A model generated the notes under the pieces. That model made no database searches, had not been told where the DNA came from, and saw only the letters and a list, made by a program, of their open reading frames with translations. Positions 44,860 through 54,028 of a stretch of DNA of 64,000 bases are shown here, piece by piece (positions within the stretch are counted from its first letter, which is position 1; the number at the start of each line of letters is the position of its first letter). The stretch spans positions 1,984,001 through 2,048,000 of the forward strand of contig OY723289.1 of NCBI GenBank assembly GCA_963210315.1, given 5' to 3'. Made by a program: the position numbers and the translations under genes. The stretch comes from Rhynchopus euleeides. Lineage: Eukaryota > Euglenozoa > Diplonemea > Diplonemida > Diplonemidae.

Positions 44860-46740
44860 ATGTCTTCCGATGGCGCGGAAGGAGGCCCCGGCCTGCGGCA
44901 TGGCAGCAGTGGGGTCAGCAACATCGCCTCTGGGAAGCAGCAGCAGCAGCAGGTGGTGCTGGACGTGATGCAGCACGAATGTGAGGAGTCTCTGGTGGAG
45001 GTCACCGTGGCGTCGCGCCGCCTCAGCAGCATTCTCACACGGGTCGTGGCATCCGTCAACACGCTGGCGGGGCAGGTCGCCGCGCTGCAGGAGGCGGACC
45101 GGGAGAGGTGCGAGCGGCAGGCCGCGCTAGAAACCGACGTGCGCACCCTGCAGGACGATGTCAGTAAAAACGGGCTCTCCAGCGAATTCCACGAATCGAT
45201 CGAACGCCTCCGTGTGGGAGTCGAGTCACTCTCGGGCAGGGCGGATGGGATGCAGGACGCAGCTGAGATCCAGGATGCACGCCTCGCCAGGACAGAGGCT
45301 GTGGTGCAGGATGTGGCGGCGCGTGCCATCCCAGACATCGCACCCCTGGAGGCAAAGCTCCGCCAGGCGCTGGCGCAGATCGCAGACTCTGCAGAGCACG
45401 CCGCAGAGAGCGCAGCGAAGCTGGGCCTCCTGCAGACACACACGGATGACCACAAGGCCCTGCTGCAGACGCAGGGGAAGCGCCTCGAGGAGACGACCGA
45501 CATGACGGACCTGCTGTACCGCATCTTCTCCCTGAGGCCCGCCCGCATCAAGGAGGCGTCGCTCGCGCCGCCCGCCAACCCGGGGGCGTGCCCCGCCCCT
45601 CTGGCGTACCTCGCGTCGCTGCCCATCTTCTGCCACGTCTTCCGTGAGATCGACAAGCAGGGCAGGGCCTCCTCCGACCTCTGCGATGCCATCACGAGGG
45701 ACGCGGGGGCGAAGAATGCGGAGTTCTCCGATGCGCTGGAGAAGCTGCTGGACAGGGTGGGGCGGAAGCTGGACGTGTCTGCCTTCCAGCCTGTGGAGGG
45801 CGAGGTCCGCGCCGCGACGCAGCGCATCGGGGAGGCGCGGCGGGAGGTGCTGCAGCTGTCTGAGAGCATGGCTGCCAAGGTCGACCACGACGTGTTTGAC
45901 GCACACATCCAGCGCCTCGACACCATCAAGGCAGACCACGCCGACATCGTCCGCCTGCCTGGGAAGGATGCACATGAGGCTCTCAAGCGGCGTCTCGATG
46001 TCGTCGACGAGCGCCTTCGGGCGCAGCTGGAGCACGTCGACTCAGAGCTGCGGCAGATCCGGGGCGCAGCCCCACGCCCCTCCGCCACCTTCCAGCAGGC
46101 GGACCCTGCGGAGACGGACCGCCTGCGGAGGCAGGTGGAGGCCCTGCAGGGCGGGCAGGCGCGGCTGGAGGAGGCGAAACTTGACAAGTCGGAGTGGGTT
46201 TCCACACAGGAGTACATCGAGCAGCTGACGGATGCGCTGGACAGGGTGCGGGAGGCGCAGGCCTCCGCGAGCCACGGCGAGAGGCTGCACTCCCTGAAGC
46301 GGACGTCGGTGCCGGCGGCGGCAGCGATGCCTGCTGCGGATGAGCCGCCGCCCAAGCAGAGCCACCCGCAGTGGGGATCAGGGGGCGGGCCTCTGGTGCC
46401 TGCTGATCAGACAAGCGCCACGACGGTGACCGTGCCGACAGCAGTGGTGAGGCCAGGGGGGTCGCGTCCCTCCAGCGCAGGCCTGGGGTTCTCGCGTAAC
46501 GTGCTGCAGTCGCGCCCGATGAGCGCCGCGTCGACAACGTCGTCCCTGCTGGACTTCTCTGAGGACCAGATCTCGGTGCAGCTCCCCCTGCACCACATCC
46601 CCGCAGGGCTGCGGATGGGGCGCCCGTCGCGGCTGGCCACCGTGGATGGCGGTGTAACCAATGCGACCATCACGCCCAGCGTCGATATGGTGGGGCGGCA
46701 CCCCCTCAGCCCCCTGACCCGCCCCCGCATCACGGCGTAG
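44860..46740 (+). CDS. Coiled-coil protein (626 aa)
   Basis: Family not recognised. The start ATG gives MSSDGAEGG, follows a CGACAG acceptor by 48 bases, and is preferred over the frame opening at 44776. Residues about 25-215 and 300-490 are long amphipathic helices with heptad pattern (LEADVRTLQDD-like, RRLDVVDERLRAQLEHVD). They are separated by a short hydrophobic, possibly globular block (APLAYLASLPIFCHVFREIDKQ, about 275-300). The last 130 residues are disordered, Ser/Pro-rich, with RPSSAGLGF and RPMSAAS. A scaffold of the cytoskeleton, basal body or flagellum is plausible but unproven. No intron is needed. Confidence 0.8.
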   Translation: MSSDGAEGGPGLRHGSSGVSNIASGKQQQQQVVLDVMQHECEESLVEVTVASRRLSSILTRVVASVNTLAGQVAALQEADRERCERQAALETDVRTLQDDVSKNGLSSEFHESIERLRVGVESLSGRADGMQDAAEIQDARLARTEAVVQDVAARAIPDIAPLEAKLRQALAQIADSAEHAAESAAKLGLLQTHTDDHKALLQTQGKRLEETTDMTDLLYRIFSLRPARIKEASLAPPANPGACPAPLAYLASLPIFCHVFREIDKQGRASSDLCDAITRDAGAKNAEFSDALEKLLDRVGRKLDVSAFQPVEGEVRAATQRIGEARREVLQLSESMAAKVDHDVFDAHIQRLDTIKADHADIVRLPGKDAHEALKRRLDVVDERLRAQLEHVDSELRQIRGAAPRPSATFQQADPAETDRLRRQVEALQGGQARLEEAKLDKSEWVSTQEYIEQLTDALDRVREAQASASHGERLHSLKRTSVPAAAAMPAADEPPPKQSHPQWGSGGGPLVPADQTSATTVTVPTAVVRPGGSRPSSAGLGFSRNVLQSRPMSAASTTSSLLDFSEDQISVQLPLHHIPAGLRMGRPSRLATVDGGVTNATITPSVDMVGRHPLSPLTRPRITA

Positions 46741-47641
46741 CGTGTGCTACTGGGTTGCGGTCTGCAGTGGAGTGGGGGTTGCACCAGAGTTGTGTTCGGC
46801 ACGACCCCCCGACACCCATACACCCGTCAAAAGGAACCTAGCCCATCTATAACCCTATATGATAATGCGATAACGCTGTGATTCAGTCGATGCATCGTGA
46901 GCCGCTGCGGAGTAAGTCTGTTTGTGCCCCGTGGAACAATCACTCCTACGTTCTACTCTTTTCCCCCCTTGCCCCCCTGAGCGGGATGACATGTGTGGCG
47001 GGACGCACTGTGCTTTGCCACTGCCGGCACCGTCTGAAGAAAATCCAATGGGTGGCTCAAAGGGTGCAGCTCAGGTGGTGCGTTCTCCTGTCCTTTGACA
47101 CGCTTTGCGTGTGCCACATCGCTGTGCCAGGTGTTGTCGTGTTGGGGCTGCAGCGTGTTGTACGTGCTGTATTGTGGGGGCACAGAAGCAAAGAGCGGCA
47201 GGCAGTCAGGTCTGGCTCGCCGCTTTCTCTTTCCTAAGGCTCCTCCATCCTCAAGAGCCACTGGCAGCCACCAGCCCCCCTGTGCTTATCAGCAGCAGGG
47301 GGTTGTGTTGGGGCCAGACAGGCGCGCTTGTTCTGTTCGTTCCGAGATTAAGGTGGGGTGGGGTGGCTGCAACCCCGAGGGGGGGGCGCACCCCCCTCCC
47401 CACCTTCCCCACCTTCTTCCCCGCACCCCATGCATCTCCGGCGTCGCCTCCCGGCAGCAGAGAACCGTGGGACAGGGGCTAACCTAAGGAACACAAGGCA
47501 AATCATAAATCACGACCGTGAGTGCAGCCCATGCACGTTCTCCGGCAGCAGGTCCACACCTCCAGCCCCACCCAGCTGTGCAGCACCGCCTTGCATTGTG
47601 TTGCCGCGTTGTGCATCCCACCCTGCAGGCAACGCGGCATC
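46741..47641. other. Intergenic, no gene supported
   Basis: Short overlapping frames only. C-rich CCCACCCTGCAG (ends 47628) is a good candidate acceptor, 13 bases before the next ATG. Confidence 0.5.
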
Positions 47642-49063
47642 ATGCATGGCACCGCTGTGGTCAGCCACCTGCTGGCTGTCACCCTCCCTGTTGTCATCAC
47701 GGTGAGCTTCAACTCGGGGGCCCCCCACTACATCGCGTACCACCCAGACGCGGAGCCTGTCGAGATCTGCGACTGGCTCTCCGGCTGCGCCTCACCCGCA
47801 TGGCACCACCCCAACAACACCCTGCGCTGCACCTGGACGAACGGCACGCAGCCAAACGGCACATGCACAACCGCAGCTACACTGTCACAGAATGGGGCTG
47901 ATGTCCTGCCTCCTGAATGCCCCACGGTCAGCCATACGATGCGCACCTGGTGTGGGCCAGACAATTTACGCATTGTCGGAGGGCTGGTGTACCCTGTGCC
48001 CGCTGCAGTCTCTGTGTGCTGTTTGGTGACCAGGTGGTTCAAAGACCCATCCCCCCTTGTCCGCGACATCGAGATTGCCTCCTCCACCCTCGCCTCCACA
48101 TGTTGCGTGCTCCTGATGATGCTCTACGCTGCCCGCCCCGCCATCCTGGGGCCAGGCTGGGAGGTGGCGATCCAATCCCCCGGCACGTGGGTCGCTGTGC
48201 GGACCTACTTCGCCCTCACCGCTCGCGCAGCCGGGCCAGGGTGGGTGCCTGAGTATCTTTTCTTTATCCTGTTCCGGGCGCTCTCATACATCTGTTGCGA
48301 CGGGTTCTTAGGCTTCTCCCTGACATTCACAGTTGCGGCGCTAACCCAATCTTCAGGGGACTGGGGCTTTACCATGGTTTCCATTGGCATCAGCATCATT
48401 GGGTGGCTCCCAGCATTAATTGTCTGCAGCGGAAACCATATAAAATGCATTCTCCTCTTAGGACCAGGAGCCTTCGCCATCCTGACCGCTGTCTACTTCG
48501 GAACCACCCCCACTCACACTCCGCTCACCTCCTTCTGGCTTCCCCTCGGCAGCCCTGACACTCTGAGCTGGTGCTGTCTGATCACGCCCTTGCTCATGCC
48601 CCTCGTGCTCGCGGAGTTTCTCTCTGTGGACAAGGCAGACCCACCGCCGTGGGCTGGGCACACCCCTGGCACTGGAGGGGGTGATGCGGACGCCTTGGAG
48701 ATGGAAGCCGCCTCCAGCAGCAGCGAGGCGGGGTGCGGGAGCTGCGGCGAGGAGAGCGATGATGACGAGTTGGAGGAGGAGGGGGCGGGTGGGTGTGAAG
48801 CTGCCGACAGGGATGCGGGTGACGGGATGCCGCTGTCGCTGCGTCTCCCCACGGGTGACGTCGCGGTGGTGTGCGTTGCGGAGAGTGCCTCCCTGGGGGA
48901 TCTGCGGCGGCGGGCCCTGCGCGAGGTGCTGTCTGCAGCATCGGGGGGCAGCAGGGGCGACGGCACGGTGTGGCGCGTACACCTGTCGTCGGGCGGCGTG
49001 CGCCTCCGTGGCCCTGCACACCCTCACCCTCGAGAGCGAGTCCGTTGTGGAGGTGTGTGCTGA
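47642..49063 (+). CDS. Multi-pass membrane protein with acidic/ubiquitin-like tail (about 473 aa)
   Basis: Family not recognised. The ATG 13 bases after an acceptor-like CAG opens a hydrophobic segment (VVSHLLAVTLPVVITV) that may be a signal or first helix. A Cys-rich loop with NNT, NGT and NGT glycosylation sites follows (about residues 25-100). Six more hydrophobic segments lie between about 110 and 350, giving a seven-helix-like layout. The cytoplasmic tail is acidic (EESDDDELEEEG), then has MPLSLRLPTGDVAVVCVAE, which looks like the start of a ubiquitin-like fold. The last 30 codons of this frame look out of phase; a more protein-like continuation lies in another frame to about 49214. Receptor-like function is inference. 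Confidence 0.7.
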   Translation: MHGTAVVSHLLAVTLPVVITVSFNSGAPHYIAYHPDAEPVEICDWLSGCASPAWHHPNNTLRCTWTNGTQPNGTCTTAATLSQNGADVLPPECPTVSHTMRTWCGPDNLRIVGGLVYPVPAAVSVCCLVTRWFKDPSPLVRDIEIASSTLASTCCVLLMMLYAARPAILGPGWEVAIQSPGTWVAVRTYFALTARAAGPGWVPEYLFFILFRALSYICCDGFLGFSLTFTVAALTQSSGDWGFTMVSIGISIIGWLPALIVCSGNHIKCILLLGPGAFAILTAVYFGTTPTHTPLTSFWLPLGSPDTLSWCCLITPLLMPLVLAEFLSVDKADPPPWAGHTPGTGGGDADALEMEAASSSSEAGCGSCGEESDDDELEEEGAGGCEAADRDAGDGMPLSLRLPTGDVAVVCVAESASLGDLRRRALREVLSAASGGSRGDGTVWRVHLSSGGVRLRGPAHPHPRERVRCGGVC

Positions 49064-49214
49064 GGCGGTAACCCCCCACCCCGCGTCTGCCTCGGATGCG
49101 CAGAGGGACCTGATACGCGCAGTGCGCGAAGGCGATGCGGCACGCACGGCACAGCTGATGCGCAGCCAGGGTCGGTACCCCGACATGTTCCTCAACTCCA
49201 AGGAGGATCCTTGA
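49064..49214 (+). CDS. Probable C-terminal continuation of the membrane-protein gene, other frame
   Basis: In a different frame from the upstream gene, the stretch from about 49010 reads ALHTLTLESESVVEVCAEAV and then SDAQRDLIRAVREGD, ending in TGA at 49214. The first part would complete a ubiquitin-like domain and the second resembles an ankyrin cap. A short unrecognised intron, a real indel or a sequence error between about 48985 and 49015 would explain it. Listed separately because I cannot decide. Confidence 0.4.
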
Positions 49215-49754
49215 AATCGGTAGTGGACAGTAGCGGACAGTAGCGGACAGGGCGGACATTTCCTTGTGGAAAAAGTGCCCGAAAAAAAAATTCGAAAAGG
49301 TCCCCCTTACAGAATTAGCCTTTTTTCAAAAAATCGGAAAATTTCGGACCGCAATTTGTACCCAAGAAAGTGCCGAATTTTCGGACTTGGTCCGATTTGA
49401 ACGATTTCCGTGCCTCTTGCAACCCCCATGAGGGGCGGCTGCTGTTTCGGGTTCTTCCGGTGGTACATGCTGGGGTGTCAGGACAGGGAATCCTGCTCGC
49501 TGTACCCGGTGATCCCTGACGCAGCCAGGAAGTGGAGAGCCTTGGAACCCTGGTTGAGGCCTGTAACACCCGGCCTTCCTGCCACTTGTGGCATTGTGGA
49601 GTGGAGGTGGTTATGGAGAAGGTTCTCTCTCCGTCCGGTCAAGCACAACCGTCCTCTCCAGCCAGGGGTCATCTACTTTCCAAACAAGGGCCAGGAACAT
49701 GCTCAAACAAACGAATTGATCAGAAAATCTGGCTTGCCGTGGAATCATTGAGCA

Positions 49755-50235
49755 AAATTTGGGGAGTGATTGGTGCCCCATTGCTGCATATGACATGTCC
49801 ATTTTTGACGATTTTTGGGCAGAATTTGGTGCGTGGGACCTTTCGATTTTCATGATTTTTTCGGAATTTCGTGGGGACCGGTGCCCCATTTGAGGGCCAA
49901 AAATCTCATTTCCGAGGCCTGGGAATGGTCGCAGTGGCCTCAGATGTCCAAAAACGTTCAATTGACCTCTCCTCGAAAAAAAATTCGAAAGGTCCCCCCT
50001 ACTGGCACCCCGGATTAGGACATGTCTCTGGGGGTGTCCGGGGGGCATTTTTGGCCCATTTTTGGCTGGGGAAAATGGGCCATTTTTCACGGGTTTTTCG
50101 GTTTTTTGTCCGGACCGGCACCGCATTTGAGGGGCAAAAATCTGATTTCCGAGGCCCGGGAATGGTCGCAGTGGCTTCATTTGGCCAAAAACGTTCAATT
50201 TACCCTTCCCCAAAAAAAATTCGAAAGGGTCCCCC
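49755..50235. repeat. Tandem pair of about 235-bp units
   Basis: Both units contain CATTTGAGGGSCAAAAATCT, GGAATGGTCGCAGTGGC, CAAAAACGTTCAATT and AATTCGAAAGG in the same order. The spacing between matching words is 234-237 bases. The first unit is more diverged at its left end. Confidence 0.7.
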
Positions 50236-50334
50236 TACAAATCGCCGGTCTTAGGAAATTTTTTTTGGGCACCCAGATTTCAAAAAATTTCAAACTATTT
50301 TCTGGACCAAAAATCAAACTATTGAGGTCCTGGC

Positions 50335-50535
50335 CGGACATGTCCGGGGGGGGGGGGGTCAAAATTGGATTTCCCGAATTTCCGGGTCCGGACATGTCCG
50401 CCCGGACATCCGGACACCAGAAAATGTCCGCCCGGACATGTCCGCCCTGTCCGGGGCGGACATTTCTGGATGTCCGGATGTCCGCCCGGACATGTCCGGG
50501 CGGGAAATTCGGGAAATGTCCGGGGGGGGGGGGCA
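50335..50535. repeat. GGACATGTCC / CCGGACATCCGG palindrome cluster
   Basis: At least ten copies of ACATGTCCG- or GGACATCCGG-type words in both orientations. It begins with a G run and GTCAAAATTGGA, which also opens the related patch at 52628-52740. Confidence 0.7.
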
Positions 50536-50599
50536 GTGGCTGGGGTAATTTTCTGGGGGGTCGCTTACAGCCCCGGGGGGGGGGGGGGCTGGCGTGCAG

Positions 50600-51259
50600 C
50601 ACGGTGGGATCTTGTAAATTTTACATGTATAACTACAAGTATATACATGTATTATACATGTATAATACTTGCATGTCAACTATTATACATGTATAATACA
50701 TGTATATGCCTGAAATATACATGTAAAATACATGTATATCAAGTAAAAATACATGTATAATACTTGCATGTCAACTATTATACATGTATCTTTACTTGAT
50801 TTACATGTATTTTACATGTATATTTCATGCATTTACATGTATTTTACATGTATAATACTTGTCATGCAAGTATTATACATGTATAATACTTGCATGACAA
50901 GTAAAATACTTGCATGCAAGTAAAATACATGTATTTTACTTGCATGCAAGTATTTTACTTGTCATGCAAGTATTTTACATGTATAATACTTGCATGACAA
51001 GTATTATACATGTAAAATACATGTAAATGCATGAAATATACATGTAAAATACATGTATATCAAGTAAAGATACATGTATAATAGTTGACATGCAAGTATT
51101 ATACATGTATTTTTACTTGATATACATGTATTTTACATGTATATTTCAGGCATATACATGTATTATACATGTATAATAGTTGACATGCAAGTATTATACA
51201 TGTATAATACATGTATATACTTGTAGTTATACATGTAAAATTTACAAGATCCCACCGTG
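50600..51259. mobile_element. Foldback element A2 (660-bp near-perfect palindrome)
   Basis: Starts CACGGTGGGATCTTG and ends with its complement. The two 330-bp arms are almost exact inverse copies, with the symmetry axis at 50929/50930 inside TACATGTA, the exact midpoint. It consists mainly of 8-base words of the TACATGTA/TACTTGTA type. Unlike A1 it carries no nested insertion, and its flanks are AG/AG rather than TA. A transcript would fold into a roughly 330-bp double-stranded hairpin. Confidence 0.9.
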
Positions 51260-51439
51260 AGGGTGCAGGCAGCGCGCGCAAATGCGGCCTGTTTCCGGGT
51301 GCCCGCGCGCTGCCGGCGACCGTGCACCCGAGGTGCACGGTTTGGGCTGAATCTGGGTGACGTACGAGTAGGGCTCCCACCCTGAAAATGGGCTACCTGC
51401 GGTCACTCCAGGTACCTGACATCACCCGAAAGTGACCCA

Positions 51440-52330
51440 AAATCAGCGGGACCCCCTCCTCGGGTGTTCCGAAACCCCTTTCTTTTGACTATTTGGAATC
51501 TGTGCGGATCGTAGTGGGGTCACACTGTGGGTCGAGGTGTCAAGCTTCACCCATGAAATGTGGGTCTGATTCAGGGTCTGGTCATAGGAGGCTGGCCCCA
51601 GGAGGATGTGACTGGGAGGCAGCCACACCAGCCCACCCACCCAGCGGGACCCCCTCCTCGGGTATTCCAAAACCCCGTTCTTCTGAACGTTTGGAACTTT
51701 TGCGAATCGTAGTGGGGTCACTTTGTGGGTCTAGGAGCCAAACACCGTCCATGAAATGTGCCTCTGGTTCAGGGGCTGGTCCTAAGGGAATGTGACTGGG
51801 AGGCAGCCACACCCACCCACCCAGCGGGACCCCCTCCACGGGTGTTCCAAAACCCCTTTCTTTTGAACGTTTGGAATTTGAGCGGATCACAGTGGGGTCA
51901 CTTTGGTGGTGTGCGAGCCAAGCATCACCCATGAAACACGGGTCTAGTTCAGGGGCTGGTCAGCGTGGCTGGGAGGCAGTCAGCCCACACCCCACCCCCA
52001 CCCAGTGGGACCCCCTCCTCGGGTGTTCCAAAACCCCTTTCTTTTGAACGTTTGGAATTTTTGCGGATCACAGTGGGGTCACTTTGGTGGTGTACGAGCC
52101 AAGTTTCGCCCATGAAACGTGGGTCTGGTTCAGGGACTGGTCATGGGTGAAGGTGGCTGGGAGGCAGCCACCTTCACCAGCCCACACCCCACCCCACCTA
52201 CCCACCCAGCGGGACCCCCCCCCCCCCCCCTCGGATTTTCCAAAAACCCGTTCTTTGGGATATTTGGGATCCGTGCGGATTGTGGTGGGGTCATTTTGGC
52301 CATGGGGTGCCTATTGACACCACTTACTGG
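51440..52330 (+). repeat. Tandem repeat, five units of 180-204 bp
   Basis: Units start at about 51444, 51642, 51822, 52002 and 52206 with CCCAGCGGGACCCCC. Each then has GTTCCAAAACCCC, TTGCGGATCRYAGTGGGGTCA, CCATGAAAYGTGGGTCT and CTGGGAGGCAGCCA. The last unit diverges toward the form seen in the 26-kb palindrome (GATCCGTGCGGATTGTGG, CATGGGGTGCC). Confidence 0.85.
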
Positions 52331-52550
52331 GAAATGCCAATTGGGTAAAAGTACCCCCCCTGTACAGGTACAAGGGGGGGGGGGTCCTTTCCTACAGGTG
52401 CGGGAGGTAGCCAGTGTACCCCCCCCCCCTGTCCCCCACTTTGCGAGGGACCCCCCCCCCGACCAGGGTGGGGGTCACCCAAAATTTCGAGGAAATCCTG
52501 GTGTCACCCTGAAAACCTGGGTCGCCAGCCTGACCTCAGCCCGCGGGGAG

Positions 52551-52587
<37 letters not shown>

Positions 52588-52760
52588 CCAGCCCCCTGCT
52601 TACAGTACCCCGGCGTTAAGCCAGCCACTGGGGGGGGGGTCAAAATTGGACCCGGACATCCGGACACCCGGATTTCCGGATCCGGGCATGTCCGCCCTGT
52701 CCGCCCTGAAACCGCCTAAGGGGCCGGGGGAAATCCAGGAAATTCGGGAAATCCAGGAAT
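52331..52760. other. Low-complexity C-rich stretch with 35-C run
   Basis: Contains an uninterrupted run of 35 C (52551-52585), other C/G runs, and at 52628-52740 a second GTCAAAATTGGA / CCGGACATCCGG patch related to 50335-50535. No gene is visible. Confidence 0.6.
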
Positions 52761-53420
52761 ATGAAGAATCCTCCCAAAGGCCAGTTCCACATAGAGTATC
52801 GCTTTGTTCTTCCCACAGCCACATCCGATGTGCTGCACACGCTGCTGCAGCAGGCGCGCCCCGCCGCTGCCTGCTCTGTGCTGCTGTCATTCGGGCGCAA
52901 CCTGAATGACAGCAGGCTTACCGCCTTGGCAAAGCACTCTGGTGTGCTACGTCGGCCCGCAGTGATGGCCTGTGTTGCAGAGAAGGCACATCCCTGGGAC
53001 CTGTATCGGCTGCAGCAGTGCACGCGGCGCGACCTGGGCTTCGTCGCCAAGGAGCCACCCCTGTGGGTGCCGTGCCTGGATCACTCGTCACATCCGTTCT
53101 CTGCAGCGCTGCTGGCATCGGGGGTGCCGCTGGGTGAGGTGCCCCACGCGGTGACGGCGCTGCGTGTGGTGTGTGGGTACAGCGCTGTGTGCGCGGTGTG
53201 TGTGGTGGGTGTGGCGTACGCCCATGCCGCCTTCCAGATGGTGGACGACAACAGCGCGTGGATGACAGTCGTGTTCGTCGCCGTGTCGGGGCCTTTCTTC
53301 CTCTTCGACCTCCTGCCGGACTGGGTGCAGTGCCAGCTGGTCTGCCGTGCACAGCGTTGGTGGCACCGCCACAGGGCAGGCCCCTCACGCCTCGGCTTCG
53401 TGACCTTCGGCACAGGTTGA
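52761..53420 (+). CDS. Two-TM protein of unknown family, start uncertain (up to 219 aa)
   Basis: The frame runs from an ATG at 52761, but CTTCCCACAG at 52809-52818 looks like an acceptor. The true exon may therefore begin at 52819, with earlier exons upstream or lost in the adjoining repeat. The soluble N-terminal half has LLQQARPAAACSVLLSFG and ends HPFSAALL. Two hydrophobic helices (about 135-157 and 165-190) are separated by MVDDNSAW. The C-terminus is short and basic (RWWHRHRAG). GC-rich third positions match neighbouring genes. No known domain is recognised. Confidence 0.5.
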   Translation: MKNPPKGQFHIEYRFVLPTATSDVLHTLLQQARPAAACSVLLSFGRNLNDSRLTALAKHSGVLRRPAVMACVAEKAHPWDLYRLQQCTRRDLGFVAKEPPLWVPCLDHSSHPFSAALLASGVPLGEVPHAVTALRVVCGYSAVCAVCVVGVAYAHAAFQMVDDNSAWMTVVFVAVSGPFFLFDLLPDWVQCQLVCRAQRWWHRHRAGPSRLGFVTFGTG

Positions 53421-54028
53421 TGGAAGTGGAGGCAGACCTGCAGAAGCCTCCTGTCGTGGCGAGGCGTGTGTGGCATGAACACCCGACCTCCACTGCCAGG
53501 TGTTGGTCGGCAACTGATTCACGTGTCTGTGGGTTGGCGTGTGAGGGTGAGCGCCACCTTGCCTCGCCCCTTCCCCTTCCCCCACTGGGTGGCAGGCAGC
53601 ACGGAAAGGAAGCGCCTGCGGGCAGTGTCTTGGAGATCGACGTGACCTCTCCTGATTGCCAGCAGTGGTGTCTTGTGTGTCTCCCATATGTCGGCGTCTC
53701 TGCTGGCAGGGTGTCTAGCCAAACCCGTCGCAGTGACGCTGAAAGTATCCGGTTGGCCCCTTCCCTCTGTGTTACCCTGTGCCAGTGTGGCATCCTATCT
53801 GCGAGTGTCGCTCTCAAGCGAAAGCCGCCGCAGTCCGTATGCAGCTGACATGTCTGGCATCCCAGAACACATGTGTGAGCAGCCAGGCCCACCTCCGCCC
53901 CCCCCGCCCCACCCGGCATGGCAGTTCAAGAGCAATCCCGAATGTCAGTCAGATTCACCTCCCAGCCACGCACACTCTCACCACCACACGGGGGCCATCT
54001 CACAGGAGCAAGGAGTAGTGGCCTGCAC
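53421..54028. other. Intergenic with 65-bp shared upstream block
   Basis: No gene. It contains the block 53905-53969 that recurs before the androglobin-like gene, and a CTCACAG acceptor-like site at 53999-54005, 24 bases before the ankyrin ATG. Confidence 0.55.
53905..53969 (+). promoter_or_regulatory. 65-bp block shared with 57801-57865
   Basis: Aligns without gaps to 57801-57865 with six differences, all transitions. Both copies lie shortly before the start of an unrelated gene (60 and 27 bases from the block end to the ATG) and are followed by a CA-rich tract ending in an AG. It could be a control or splicing element or a small dispersed repeat. Confidence 0.6.

Larger units (their letters stand above)
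49215..50599. other. Repeat-rich non-coding stretch
   Basis: Opens with three GTAGCGGACA words (49220-49255). Two copies of a roughly 235-bp unit follow (about 49755-50235), then a GGACATGTCC palindrome cluster (50335-50535) and G runs up to the foldback element. No gene. Confidence 0.6.
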
